This document shows positions 16,893 through 25,768 of a stretch of DNA of 60,624 nucleotides, piece by piece. Within the stretch, counting starts at the first letter, position 1; each line of letters begins with the position of its first letter. The position numbers were made by a program, and so were the translations under genes. The stretch comes from an uncultured Caulobacter sp. (lineage in GTDB: Bacteria > Pseudomonadota > Alphaproteobacteria > Caulobacterales > Caulobacteraceae), in the NCBI GenBank assembly GCA_937925635.1, contig CALALX010000074.1:1-60624 (forward strand). Direction: 5' to 3'. The notes under the pieces are model-generated. The model worked only from the letters and a program-made list of their open reading frames with translations. It was not told the origin of the DNA and searched no databases.

Positions 16893-17585
16893 TCAGGCTG
16901 TGGCCTTTTCCGGCACGGGCGGCTCGTAGGCGGGCGCCATGGCGATGACCTCGTCGGGGATGCTCAGCATCCGCGCGTAGGCCGCCTCGGGGTAGGTCAT
17001 GTGGGGCTTGGCGGGGTCGTAGGGCGGCTGGGCCACCGGGCTCGGGCCGTCGTACGCTTGCGGAGCGCGGTAGCGGGCGGCCTCCTCGGCGTCGATGCCG
17101 GCTTTGGCCAGGACGGCGGGGTCGATCCAGCGGTCCGGCTCGACGGCGCAGAGCGACGTCGAGATCTCCAGCGCCATGTTGTCCGGTCCGGCGAAGTAGA
17201 TCGACTTGCAGAAGCCGTGATGGATCGGCCCCATGACGTTGACCCCGTGGCTGCGGATGCGGTCACGCATGGCCAGCAGGGCCGCCTCGTCCGGCACGCC
17301 GAAGGCCAGATGCTGCATCGTGCCCCGGGCGCTGGGCATCTCGCCGCGGCCGGCGTGGGTAACGCCGAGCGTGACCGGAATGTCGTCGACGCCCGGCAGC
17401 TGCACGATCGAGAAATAGGCCCCGTCGCTCATCTTCAGGAAGGCGTGCAGGCCGCCCTCGACCCCGTGCATGTCGAACAGGGCCACGAGCGGGAAGCCCA
17501 CGACCTCACTGAAGAAGGCGATGTGTTTCTTGATGTCGCCGGCCATCATGGCGATGTGATGCACGCCGGTGGGATGCTGGCTCAT
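16893..17585 (-). CDS. VOC-superfamily (glyoxalase/dioxygenase fold) protein
   Basis: 230 aa. One VOC module over about residues 5-150, beginning HPTGVHHIAMMAGDIKKHIA (possible metal-ligand His) and containing MQHLAFGVPDEAAL and GPDNMALEIS (possible metal-ligand Glu). The extra ~80 C-terminal residues are Pro/Tyr-rich. Metal ligands are those of glyoxalases and ring-cleavage dioxygenases; the substrate is unknown. It is translationally coupled to the upstream TetR gene (ATGA at 17582-17585) and belongs to the catabolic cluster that follows. Confidence 0.85.
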   Translation of the reverse strand: MSQHPTGVHHIAMMAGDIKKHIAFFSEVVGFPLVALFDMHGVEGGLHAFLKMSDGAYFSIVQLPGVDDIPVTLGVTHAGRGEMPSARGTMQHLAFGVPDEAALLAMRDRIRSHGVNVMGPIHHGFCKSIYFAGPDNMALEISTSLCAVEPDRWIDPAVLAKAGIDAEEAARYRAPQAYDGPSPVAQPPYDPAKPHMTYPEAAYARMLSIPDEVIAMAPAYEPPVPEKATA

Positions 17586-18262
17586 GGATTGGTCTCCCGG
17601 TTGTCGCGATTGCGGCCCGTCGCCAGCCCCGCGGTGAGGGTCTCGACGATCAGGTCCTCCCAGTCCGCCCGGGCGTCTTCCTGGTCCGGGTCGTAGTTGA
17701 AGTTGGCCCGCATCAGCGGCGCCATGTTCACCGCGCCGGCGGCCCCGGTCTGCAGCAGGATCAGGATCTGCTCCGGGGGGAAGGGCTTGAGATCGCCGTC
17801 GGCGATGGCCGTGCGCACCAGCGTCAGCAGGTTGCGATTGCGGCGGCCGATCAGGTTCTCGACCAGCCAGTCGAGACGCTCGCCGCCCGCCATCCCTTCC
17901 AGGGCGACGATGCGGCCCAGCGCCGGCCAGCGCCAGGACAGTCGGACGAAATGGCGCATGGCGATCTGCAGCGCCGCGAAGGCCGAGACGTCGCGGGCGG
18001 AGGAGATCAGACGCTCCTCCTCGGCGATGGCCGCCGCCAGCATGCCGATCGCGCCGCGCCAGAGCGCGTCCTTGTCGGCGAAATGGTAGTGCAGCGCCGG
18101 CTGCGACACCTCCGCCTCGCGGGCGATGTCGGCCATGGTCACCCGCTCGAAGCCGAGTCGGGCGAACAGGTCGAGCGCCGCCTCGCGGATGCGGTCGCAG
18201 GTCCGCTCCCCCTTGCTGCGGCGATGCGCGTCCGGCGCGCTGGCGAGGTTTGACAGGCTCAT
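17582..18262 (-). CDS. TetR-family transcriptional repressor
   Basis: 226 aa. The N-terminal HTH covers about residues 20-65: TCDRIREAALDLFARLGFERV, then TMADIAREAEVSQPALHYHF with recognition helix. A helical ligand-binding domain follows. It is divergent from the hydrolase gene at 18325 and coupled to the VOC gene. A 24-bp palindrome four bases upstream of its start (18267-18290) is the probable operator, so it likely represses itself and the divergent catabolic genes. Confidence 0.92.
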   Translation of the reverse strand: MSLSNLASAPDAHRRSKGERTCDRIREAALDLFARLGFERVTMADIAREAEVSQPALHYHFADKDALWRGAIGMLAAAIAEEERLISSARDVSAFAALQIAMRHFVRLSWRWPALGRIVALEGMAGGERLDWLVENLIGRRNRNLLTLVRTAIADGDLKPFPPEQILILLQTGAAGAVNMAPLMRANFNYDPDQEDARADWEDLIVETLTAGLATGRNRDNRETNP

Positions 18263-18266
18263 CAGT

Positions 18267-18290
18267 GTTTCTGATTATGTAGTCAGAAAC
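18267..18290. promoter_or_regulatory. Probable TetR operator (24-bp palindrome)
   Basis: Left arm GTTTCTGATTA (18267-18277), two-base centre, right arm TAGTCAGAAAC (18280-18290): 10 of 11 positions are complementary. It starts four bases upstream of the tetR ATG (18262) and lies 34 bases upstream of the divergent hydrolase start, so one bound dimer pair could block both promoters. The central TTATGT could serve as a -10 element. Confidence 0.75.
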
Positions 18291-18324
18291 GAGCCGCGAC
18301 AAGTCGCGGCCGGGGAGGCGTGGG

Positions 18325-19476
18325 ATGAGCGTGGTTCGAGAGGCCTATGGCTTCGTGCATGCGGACACGGGGCGACTGAAGGAAGTCTACGGCGGGCCGA
18401 CCGGTCAGGTGTTCGTCGAATGCATGCGGATTCGCCCCGAGACCGGGACGTCGGACACCGTGATCCTGTTCAGCCATCCGATCGGCGGCGGCTCGTTCCT
18501 GCCGATGGTCACCGCCCTGGCCAGGGCAGGGGCGCACGTCATCTACTGCAACCCGCGCTACCGCGGGAACGACACCGCCCTGATCATGGAGAAGTGCGTC
18601 CTCGACCTGGGGGCCTGCATCCGCGACCTCAAGGAGCGGTTCGGCTACGAGAAGGTGCTGCTGGGCGGCTGGTCCGGCGGCGGATCGCTGTCGCTGTTCT
18701 ACCAGGACCAGGCGGAGCATCCGACCATCACCCACACGCCGGCGGGCGACGAGGTCGACCTGGTCGGCGCGGGACTGATCCCGGCCGACGGCATCCTGCT
18801 CCTGGCGGCGCACATCAGTCGCTCGGTGACCATGACCGAGTGGATCGACCCCTCGATCCTCGACGAGAGCCGGCCGTTCGAACGGGACCGCGCGCTGAAC
18901 ATCTACGGGCCAGACTGCCCGCACCAGCCCCCCTACGACGCGGCCTTCGTCACCCGGTTCCGTGAAGCCCAGGTCGCGCGCAACCGTCGGATCACCGCCT
19001 GGGCCAAGGCCCAGCTGGCCGACCTCAAGGCCGCGGGCGATCCCGACGCCGAGCGTTGCTTCGTCGTCCAGGGCACCATGTGCGACGTTCGCTGGACCGA
19101 CCCGACCCAGGATCCTTCCGATCGGCCGCCATACACCTGCTATCTGGGCGACCCCAAGATCGCCAATGACGGGCCGGTGGGTCTGGGCCGGTTCACCACC
19201 CTGCGCTCCTGGCTTTCGCAGTGGAGCTTTGACGAGAGCCGCGCCAATGGGGTGATCAACGCGGGCCGGATCTCCTGCCCGGTGCTGGTGATCAACAATA
19301 CCGCCGACCTGGCCTGCACCCCCAGCCACGCCCAGCGCCTGTTCGACGCCGTCGCGTCCGCCGACAAGTCGATCGTCCAGATCAAGGACGCCGACCACTA
19401 CTACGTCTCGCGCAAGGATCTCCTGCCGACGGCGGTGGCCCAGGTGACGTCCTGGATGGGCGAGCGGGGGTTCTGA
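18325..19476 (+). CDS. Alpha/beta-hydrolase-fold protein
   Basis: 383 aa. Nucleophile elbow GGWSGGGS (Gly-x-Ser-x-Gly) preceded by ILFSHPIGGGSFLP (oxyanion region); late Asp in VINNTADLACTPSHAQR and His in KDADHYYVSR complete a plausible triad. A long insertion with PDCPHQPPYD and TCYLGD lies between. No signal peptide. It is divergent from the TetR gene across the palindromic operator, so probably induced by the pathway substrate; it may open an ester or thioester. Substrate unknown. Confidence 0.85.
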   Translation: MSVVREAYGFVHADTGRLKEVYGGPTGQVFVECMRIRPETGTSDTVILFSHPIGGGSFLPMVTALARAGAHVIYCNPRYRGNDTALIMEKCVLDLGACIRDLKERFGYEKVLLGGWSGGGSLSLFYQDQAEHPTITHTPAGDEVDLVGAGLIPADGILLLAAHISRSVTMTEWIDPSILDESRPFERDRALNIYGPDCPHQPPYDAAFVTRFREAQVARNRRITAWAKAQLADLKAAGDPDAERCFVVQGTMCDVRWTDPTQDPSDRPPYTCYLGDPKIANDGPVGLGRFTTLRSWLSQWSFDESRANGVINAGRISCPVLVINNTADLACTPSHAQRLFDAVASADKSIVQIKDADHYYVSRKDLLPTAVAQVTSWMGERGF

Positions 19477-19555
19477 GCGCCTGACGCCACGGCGCCATTT
19501 TCTGTGTCCCTCCGGCGGCCTAAGGTCGCTTGGCGGAACGAGGGAGCGCGGCGTC

Positions 19556-20734
19556 ATGAACTTCGAACTCAGCGAAGAGCACCGGATGATCAAGGATCTG
19601 GTGCGCAAGTTCGTCGCCGACGAGCTGATCCCGCTGGAGCCGGTGGTGCTGAAGCGCGAGGCCGAGGGCGGACCGGCGGCGCTGACGGCGGAGGAGCAGG
19701 CCAGGGTCGACCGAGTCTCGCGCGAGCTGGGTCTCTGGGGCCTGGATGCGCCCGAGGACGTCGGCGGCGTCGACCTGCCGGCCGTGGCGCTGGTCGGCGT
19801 CAACGAGGAGCTGGGCTACAGCTGCACGCCCTACACCCTGCCGCCCGACAGCCCGAACCTGCGCATGCTGATGGCCACGGTCGACGAGCGGCAGCGGGCC
19901 GCCTACCTGGCGCCCTATGTCGCCGGCGAGACCATCTCGGCGATCGGCATCTCCGAGCCAGGCGCGGGGTCGGACCCCGCCGGCATGATCACCCGCGCCG
20001 ACCGTGTACCTGGCGAGGATGGGGACGACTGGGTCATCAACGGCCGCAAGATCTGGATCACCCGCGGGGCCGAGGCCGACTTCACCATCGTCATGGCCGT
20101 GACCGACCGCGAAAAGGGCGCGCGGGGCGGCATCAGCGCCTTCCTGGTCGACAAGGGCACGCCCGGCTTCAACATCCAGCGCCGCATCCCGATGCTCGGC
20201 GGCCAGTACAGCTACGAGATCGCGCTGGAGGATTGCCGCGTGCCGGGCTGGAAGCTGCTCGGCGCCGAGGGCAATGGCTTTGGGCCGATGCAGGTGCGGC
20301 TCAGCACCCGGCGGATCGAGATGGCCAGCTGGTCGATCGGCATGGCCCGGCGGGCGCTGGACATGCTGATCGAGTACGCGCCGCAGCGCAGCACCTTCGG
20401 CGCGCCGCTGTCGGAACGGCAGCAGATCCAGTGGTGGGTTTCCGACGCCGCCACCCGCATCCACGCCGCCCGGCTGATGACCTACGACTGCGCCTGGAAG
20501 CTCGACCAGGGCCGCGACGTGCGCAATGAGATCTCGATGATCAAGGCCTACGGCACCGAGATGGCCTACGAGGTGGTCGACAACGTCATGCAGGCCTTCG
20601 GGGCCATGGGCATGACCCGCGAGCTGCCGCTGCACCTGATGCAGTCCAAGCTGCGGACGATGCGGATCTATGACGGCCCCACCGAGATCCACAAATGGGT
20701 CGTGGCCCGCAACCTGCTGGGATTGAAACGATGA
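19556..20734 (+). CDS. Acyl-CoA dehydrogenase family protein
   Basis: 392 aa, a single-domain flavoenzyme of the usual length. Motifs: N-terminal FELSEEHRMIKDLVRKFV, FAD/substrate loop IGISEPGAGSDPAGM, ITRGAEADF, and the C-terminal IYDGPTEIHKWVVARNLLG. Oxidises an acyl-CoA to the 2-enoyl-CoA with electrons to ETF. A residue for the catalytic base cannot be fixed by eye. Its stop overlaps the ATG of the enoyl-CoA hydratase gene, so the two act in consecutive steps. Confidence 0.93.
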   Translation: MNFELSEEHRMIKDLVRKFVADELIPLEPVVLKREAEGGPAALTAEEQARVDRVSRELGLWGLDAPEDVGGVDLPAVALVGVNEELGYSCTPYTLPPDSPNLRMLMATVDERQRAAYLAPYVAGETISAIGISEPGAGSDPAGMITRADRVPGEDGDDWVINGRKIWITRGAEADFTIVMAVTDREKGARGGISAFLVDKGTPGFNIQRRIPMLGGQYSYEIALEDCRVPGWKLLGAEGNGFGPMQVRLSTRRIEMASWSIGMARRALDMLIEYAPQRSTFGAPLSERQQIQWWVSDAATRIHAARLMTYDCAWKLDQGRDVRNEISMIKAYGTEMAYEVVDNVMQAFGAMGMTRELPLHLMQSKLRTMRIYDGPTEIHKWVVARNLLGLKR

Positions 20735-21504
20735 AGACGCGTTATGGCGAGGTGAAGGTCTCGGTCGAGGGGCATGTCGCCGTGCTTGAGATCGACCGGC
20801 CGCCGAACAATCACGTCACCGTCCAGCTGATCCGCGACCTCGCCGACGCGCTGGACGACGTCGACGCCGACCCCGCGCTGCGCGTGAGCCTTCTGTGCAC
20901 AGCCGGCCGCGTGTTCTGCGGCGGGGCCGACCTGGTGACCCCGGGCGAGGCCGGGGGCGTCGACTCGACCAAGGACCTCTACGCGCAGGCGGCGCGGTTG
21001 TTCGCCACGACGAAGCCGATCGTGGCCGCCATCCAGGGGGCGGCCGTCGGCGCGGGCCTGGGCCTGGCGCTGGTCGCGGACGTCCGCGTGGCGGCGCCCG
21101 AGGCCCGTTTCAGCGCCAACTTCGTCAAGCTCGGCTTCCATCCGGGCTTCGGCACGACCGCCGCCCTGCCCCGCCTGATCGGCGAGCAGCGGGCGGCGCT
21201 GATGTTCCTGACCGGCCGCCGGATCAAGGCCGACGAGGCGCTGGCCTGGGGTCTGGTCGACGACGTGACCGACCTCTCCGGCCTGCGCGCCGACGCCATG
21301 GCCTGGGCCGAGGAGATCGCCGAGAACGCGCCGCTGGCCGTGCAGGCGACGCGGGCCACCCTGCGCGCCGGGCTGGCCGAGGCGATCCGCGCGGCCACCG
21401 ACCGCGAGGCCGCCGAGCAGAAGATCCTGCGCACGACCAACGACTTCGCCGAGGGCGTCCGCGCCGTGGCCGAGCGCCGGCCGGGGCAGTTCACGGGGTC
21501 GTAG
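20731..21504 (+). CDS. Enoyl-CoA hydratase/isomerase (crotonase) family protein
   Basis: 257 aa. The ATG at 20731 overlaps the stop of the acyl-CoA dehydrogenase gene. Crotonase-fold motifs: EIDRPPNNHVTVQL, the first oxyanion loop GRVFCGGADLV, the second IQGAAVGAGLGLAL, and PGFGTTAALPRLIG. Likely hydrates the enoyl-CoA made by the preceding enzyme, though isomerases and hydrolases share the fold. Confidence 0.92.
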   Translation: MKTRYGEVKVSVEGHVAVLEIDRPPNNHVTVQLIRDLADALDDVDADPALRVSLLCTAGRVFCGGADLVTPGEAGGVDSTKDLYAQAARLFATTKPIVAAIQGAAVGAGLGLALVADVRVAAPEARFSANFVKLGFHPGFGTTAALPRLIGEQRAALMFLTGRRIKADEALAWGLVDDVTDLSGLRADAMAWAEEIAENAPLAVQATRATLRAGLAEAIRAATDREAAEQKILRTTNDFAEGVRAVAERRPGQFTGS

Positions 21505-22082
21505 AACGCCCCGAGGCTGGACCGTCGCAGGGCTTGGCCCCGTCCCGAAGGCAGCACGAGCGCACCCGTCGTCGGTGCGGCTTCGACAGGGACAGACACC
21601 CCAAGTGTCTGTCCCTGAACGGCTTCGCCGCCTGTGATAGGGGGACAGAGTCAAATCTGCGCACCCCTTGGTCGTCATACCGCATCCTCATGGCGTCACA
21701 CCGCACGGGGAGGGCGCATGGCCAGCGACCTTGCGGCGGGGTGATGGAGATCGAGCGGGGACAGGGATGAGGGGGTTACTCATCCGGTCCGGGACGGGGC
21801 TCGCTGCCTCGCCCGCCCGCCGGAGGCGCTCCGGCTAAGCCCGAATACGGCTGCCGAGCGGAAGCTTCCGGATAACGATCTTCGCGGAGCGCACTGGCTC
21901 ACGCCACCGTTCACACGCTCACACACAGACTTCCGGGGTGAACCCGGGGCGCTCCGCACCACCTCCCCGCCTTCAGGGCGAACCCCGTGAAGCGGCTTCC
22001 GCATGGGGACAGCTACAGCTACCGCCTATCGACGGAAGCAGTTCCCATTGCCCTCGCCCGCCCGATGGCGCATCCCGTCCGC
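21505..22082. other. Gene-free 578-base region with GGGACAG repeats
   Basis: No convincing gene. Features: a perfect 13-bp hairpin at 21587-21617 (stem CAGGGACAGACAC, loop CCCAA); the word GGGACAG again near 21643, 21758 and 22004; and the phrase GACAGAGTCAAATCTGCGCA at 21644-21663, of a kind I associate with REP/transposase-linked intergenic sequence. A 74-codon open frame on the minus strand (21780-22004) is low-complexity Arg/Ser-rich and I do not call it. Probably remnant repeat DNA. Confidence 0.55.
21587..21617. repeat. Perfect 13-bp hairpin
   Basis: CAGGGACAGACAC (21587-21599), loop CCCAA, then its exact complement (21605-21617). It lies 83 bases beyond the enoyl-CoA hydratase gene. 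There is no T-tract, so it is either a structured RNA end or a REP-type element rather than a classical terminator. Confidence 0.7.
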
Positions 22083-23297
22083 ATGACCAGGACCGCCCCC
22101 ACCGTCGCCGTGATCGGCGCCGGCCCCGCCGGACTGATGGCGGCCGAGACGCTGGCGGCCGCCGGCCTCGCCGTGACCGTCCACGAGAAGATGCCGACGG
22201 TCGGCCGCAAGTTCCTGATGGCCGGGCGAGGCGGGCTGAACCTGACCCACAGCGAGGCCCTGGACGCGTTCAAGGCCCGGTACGGCGAGGCGGCGGCCAG
22301 GATCGCGCCGCTGATCGAAGCCTTCCCGCCGTCGGCGCTGGTCGCCTGGGCCGAGGGCCTGGGTCAGGAGACCTTCACCGGCTCCAGCGGCCGGGTGTTT
22401 CCAAAGGCGATGAAGGCCTCGCCGCTTCTTCGCGCCTGGCTGTCGCGCCTGGAGGCGCTGGGCGTGACCGTGAGGACGCGGAGCGAATGGCTGGGTTGGA
22501 CCGACGACGGCGGGCTGCGTTTCAGGGCGCCGGACGGCGAGGCGGTCGAGCGGCCCGACGCCGTCGTGCTGGCCCTGGGCGGCGCCAGCTGGGCGCGGCT
22601 GGGCTCGGACGGCGGCTGGGCGGCGCGGCTGGCCCGCCGCGGGGTGGCGCTGGCGCCGTTCAGGCCGTCGAACTGCGGGTTCAATGTCGCCTGGACCAGC
22701 CTGTTTCGTGATCGCTTCGCCGGTCTGCCGCTGAAGGCCGCCGGCTTCAGCCACGGCGAGTCGAGCGTGCGCGGCGACGCCATGATCACGGCCTACGGGA
22801 TCGAGGGGGGCGCGGTCTACGCCCTGTCCGCGGGGCTGCGCGACGCCATCGCCGCCGATGGCTCGACCAGCCTGACCCTCGACCTGCGACCCACCCTGAC
22901 TCGCCAACAGCTGACTGGCCGCCTGCACCGCGGCGAGAAGGGCCAGTCGGCGGCCACCCGGCTGCGCAAACTGGCGAACCTGTCGCCCCTGGAGATCAAC
23001 CTCGTGCGGGAGGGTTGCGGTCTCGACCTGCCGCTGGATCCGGGCGCGTTGGCCTCGCGGATCAAGGCGGTTCCGCTGACCCTGACCGGGACGGCGCCGA
23101 TCGACCGCGCCATCTCCACGGCCGGGGGCGTGAGTTTCGCGGAGGTCGGCGACGACCTTCAGCTCAAGGCGCTGCCGGGCGTCTTCGTCGCCGGCGAGAT
23201 GCTGGACTGGGAGGCGCCGACCGGCGGCTACCTGCTGCAGGCCTCATTCGCGAGCGGGGTCGCGGCGGCGAAGGGGGTCCTTTCTTCCCTCCCCTGA
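22083..23297 (+). CDS. BaiN/RdsA-like NAD(P)/FAD-dependent oxidoreductase (HI0933/TIGR03862 type)
   Basis: 404 aa. The ATG at 22083 places the FAD dinucleotide fold AVIGAGPAGLMAAETLAAAG directly at the N-terminus; the ATG at 22065 is an alternative. Other family marks: KMPTVGRKFLMAGRGGLNLTH, VVLALGGASWARLGSDG, and C-terminal GVFVAGEMLDWEAPTGGYLL. The physiological substrate of this group is unknown. It stands alone between a repeat-rich gap and a convergent trhA. Confidence 0.9.
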   Translation: MTRTAPTVAVIGAGPAGLMAAETLAAAGLAVTVHEKMPTVGRKFLMAGRGGLNLTHSEALDAFKARYGEAAARIAPLIEAFPPSALVAWAEGLGQETFTGSSGRVFPKAMKASPLLRAWLSRLEALGVTVRTRSEWLGWTDDGGLRFRAPDGEAVERPDAVVLALGGASWARLGSDGGWAARLARRGVALAPFRPSNCGFNVAWTSLFRDRFAGLPLKAAGFSHGESSVRGDAMITAYGIEGGAVYALSAGLRDAIAADGSTSLTLDLRPTLTRQQLTGRLHRGEKGQSAATRLRKLANLSPLEINLVREGCGLDLPLDPGALASRIKAVPLTLTGTAPIDRAISTAGGVSFAEVGDDLQLKALPGVFVAGEMLDWEAPTGGYLLQASFASGVAAAKGVLSSLP

Positions 23298-23310
23298 TGG
23301 GAGGCAAGGA

Positions 23311-23976
23311 TCAGTGCGAACCGGCGAAGACCACGCCGACCATGACGGCCGCATACTGCACGGCGGCGCCGGCGACCACGTGGCCATGCCAGACGGCGCG
23401 GCGGAAGTGGAACGTCTTCATCAGGTAGAAGATCACGCCGGTCGAGTAGATCAGGCCGCCGATGCCGAGCAACAGCAGGGCGACCCAGCTCATGCCGTCG
23501 ATCATCGGCTTGATGGCCACCAGCACGATCCAGCCCAGCGCCACGTACAGCGCCACCCAGAAGCCGCGGCCCAGGCCCGGCAGGAAGAGCTTTCCGGCGA
23601 TGCCGAGCGTCGCCAGCGTCCAGACCCCGGCGGTCATGCCCAGCGACCAGGCGCCGGTCAGGTTCTGGGTCGTGAACGGGGTGTAGGAGCCGGCGATCAT
23701 CAGGAAGATGCCGGCATGGTCAAACCGGCGCAGCACCGGCCGCCAATGCCGCTTGCCGAAGTTGTAGGCCAGCGAACACCCCAGCATGGTCATCATGCCG
23801 ACCGCGTAGATCGCGATCGCCGCCGTCTGGCCGAGCGTGCCGAAGCCGACCGACAGGCCGAGCAGGATGCCGCCGCCGAACAGGGCGAAGGCGAGGCCGA
23901 TGATGTGCACGACCAGGTCCGCGCATTTCGCGCCGGAGGTCGGATAGTGGGTGGCGGGCTTGTCGGTCAGGTCCAT
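23311..23976 (-). CDS. TrhA/hemolysin III-family membrane protein (PAQR type)
   Basis: 221 aa, seven predicted membrane helices. ATG at 23976; an upstream ATG would overlap the next gene. Family residues: YNFGKRHWRPVLRRFDHAGIFLMIAGSYTPF with the conserved His and Ser/Asp zinc-site residues, and the late HFRRAVWHGHVVAGA with a His pair. PAQR-type membrane hydrolase-like fold; homologues affect membrane-lipid homeostasis rather than acting as toxins. It follows the HWE kinase gene by four bases. Confidence 0.93.
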   Translation of the reverse strand: MDLTDKPATHYPTSGAKCADLVVHIIGLAFALFGGGILLGLSVGFGTLGQTAAIAIYAVGMMTMLGCSLAYNFGKRHWRPVLRRFDHAGIFLMIAGSYTPFTTQNLTGAWSLGMTAGVWTLATLGIAGKLFLPGLGRGFWVALYVALGWIVLVAIKPMIDGMSWVALLLLGIGGLIYSTGVIFYLMKTFHFRRAVWHGHVVAGAAVQYAAVMVGVVFAGSH

Positions 23977-23980
23977 CGCT

Positions 23981-24949
23981 CTACAGCCTAGCGCCGGATT
24001 GTGTCGGCCGAAAGCGCAGCGAAGCCGCCAGACCGTCTTCTCTGAACTCGCTCTCAAGGTCTCCGCCATGCGCCCTGAGCAGCCGGGTGATCAGCCGGAC
24101 GCCAAAGCCGGTCCTGTCCGGCGGCGCGATGACCACGCCGGACTCGCGCCAGTTCACCTCCACCAGGCCCGAGTCGGCCAGCCTCCAGGTCACCTCCAGC
24201 GCCCCGTCGACGGAATAGGCGCCGTACTTGGCGGCGTTGGTGGCCATCTCGTGGACGACCAGGGCCAGGTCGACCGCCACCGCCGCGTCCAGCCGGACCG
24301 GCTCGCCCTCCATCGTCAGGCGTCGTCCGCCCGAGCCGGCGTAAGGGGACAGCTCCGCCTGCAGCACCTGCCGCAGGTCGGCCTGCTCGGCGGCCCCGCC
24401 CGTCAACAGGTCGTGGGTGCGCGCGAGCGCGGTGATCCTGGCCTCGAAGGCCTGGCGATAGGCCTCGATCGAGGCCGACGCCCGCGCTGTCTGCGACGAG
24501 ATCGACAGCACCGTGGCCAGGGTGTTCTTCACGCGGTGGGTCATCTCGGCCAGCAACAGCCGCTGCCGCGCCTCGCTCTCCTCCAGCGCCGCCTGGGCCA
24601 GTCGCTGGTCGGTGACGTCGGTGTTGACCCCGACCATGCCGACGAAGACGCCGTTCTCGAACCGGGGCGTCGCGACGGTCTCGAGGACGCGGACCGCGCC
24701 GTCGGCGCGCCGATAGCGCCCTTCGCAGCGGAAGCCCGTCCGGGTCGCCATCGCCTGCGAGAACGGACCGAACACCGCCTCGCCATCCTCGGGCAGAAGG
24801 GTCGAGGCCCAGCTGAAGGCGGCGACGTCCTCGACGCCCCAGAAGTCACGCAGGGCGCGATTGAGATAGACGCAGCGGCCCTCCGCGTCCCCGCGCCAAA
24901 GCATGGCAGGCGCGTCCTCGGCGACCGAAGCGAAACTCTCGAGAGGCAT
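23981..24949 (-). CDS. PAS-HWE sensor histidine kinase
   Basis: 322 aa from ATG 24949. An N-terminal PAS/PAC domain (residues ~5-125, ending GMVGVNTDVTDQRLAQ) is followed by an HWE/HisKA_2 kinase: phospho-acceptor His in AEMTHRVKNTLATVLSI, N-box LVVHEMATNAAKYGAYS, and GFGVRLI. No membrane span, so cytoplasmic sensing. Such kinases often feed the general stress response or light/redox sensing. No response regulator is adjacent, so it is an orphan here. Confidence 0.9.
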   Translation of the reverse strand: MPLESFASVAEDAPAMLWRGDAEGRCVYLNRALRDFWGVEDVAAFSWASTLLPEDGEAVFGPFSQAMATRTGFRCEGRYRRADGAVRVLETVATPRFENGVFVGMVGVNTDVTDQRLAQAALEESEARQRLLLAEMTHRVKNTLATVLSISSQTARASASIEAYRQAFEARITALARTHDLLTGGAAEQADLRQVLQAELSPYAGSGGRRLTMEGEPVRLDAAVAVDLALVVHEMATNAAKYGAYSVDGALEVTWRLADSGLVEVNWRESGVVIAPPDRTGFGVRLITRLLRAHGGDLESEFREDGLAASLRFRPTQSGARL

Positions 24950-25033
24950 GTCCGCCCCCAACCCTGACCCGGCGACGAAAAGGCGGCTCAAATCGGGCCG
25001 TCGTCAAGCGGGCGGCCGACATAGCGGCGAAGT

Positions 25034-25768
25034 TCAGAGCCGGAAGGCGGCGAGATGGTCGTAGTGAGGCCGGGCGGCGTCGGCGATGGCGGCCAGCGCG
25101 TCGGACAGGACCGGCGCGGCCGACTCGTCCGGCGGCGCGCCAAAGCCGGTCGAGCGCTCGACCGCGTCGTACCAGGCGGGCGCCCAGACGCCGTCGCTGT
25201 CCCGCCGTCCCGCCGGCCAGGCCAGCATCGCCGCGTCGAACGGCACGCCCAGCGCCGCGCACAGCCGGCCCAGCGTCCCGGCCGGATCGGCCAGCACGTC
25301 GCGGCCCTCGACCACCGGCGGCGGCGCGCCGAGGCGGTCGGCCTCGCGATCGAACAGCTCGCGCTGTCGCACGATCCCGATGTCAGCCAGGGTCACCTCG
25401 CCGCGCTTGACCACATAGGAGGCCAGGACCCGCGCCGGATCCCGGATCAGGAAGGCGTTCCGGCAGCCGTCCGCCCAGTCCAGCCCGAACCCGCCCACCA
25501 TGTGGTGGGTCATGTGCTTCTGGTACCAGACCGCCGCCCCGCCGGGCGCGGGCCCGGTCAGTTCGGCGGCCACCGCGCGCCAGTCCGTCGGCTGGGCGGC
25601 CAGCACCTCATCCCGCATGGGATGGTCCAGCCCGGTCGCGGCCAGATAGGCGGCGTAGAAGGGCTCGTCGCTGACCGCGCAGTCGGCCCGGTTCTCGAAC
25701 GACCGCATCATCGCCGTCGAGATGTTGCGCGGTCCGGACCACATGCAGATGCGGAGGGTGTCGCTCAC
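25034..25768 (-). CDS. Sulfotransferase-like P-loop protein, partner of the class IV aminotransferase-like gene
   Basis: 244 aa from a GTG overlapping the preceding stop (GTGA). The PAPS-binding-type loop MWSGPRNISTAMMRSF lies at residues 9-24, and the 3'-phosphate-type segment FLIRDPARVLASYV near residue 105; YQKHMTHHM is also notable. These are marks of the sulfotransferase superfamily. I recall that plant proteins annotated as branched-chain-aminotransferase-like join such a domain to a class IV aminotransferase domain, which supports joint function. Substrate unknown. Confidence 0.82.
   Translation of the reverse strand: MSDTLRICMWSGPRNISTAMMRSFENRADCAVSDEPFYAAYLAATGLDHPMRDEVLAAQPTDWRAVAAELTGPAPGGAAVWYQKHMTHHMVGGFGLDWADGCRNAFLIRDPARVLASYVVKRGEVTLADIGIVRQRELFDREADRLGAPPPVVEGRDVLADPAGTLGRLCAALGVPFDAAMLAWPAGRRDSDGVWAPAWYDAVERSTGFGAPPDESAAPVLSDALAAIADAARPHYDHLAAFRL

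Noticed and set aside
21780..22004. 74-codon minus-strand frame in the repeat-rich gap
   Set aside because: Low-complexity Ser/Arg sequence with no ribosome site, overlapping GGGACAG repeat DNA.
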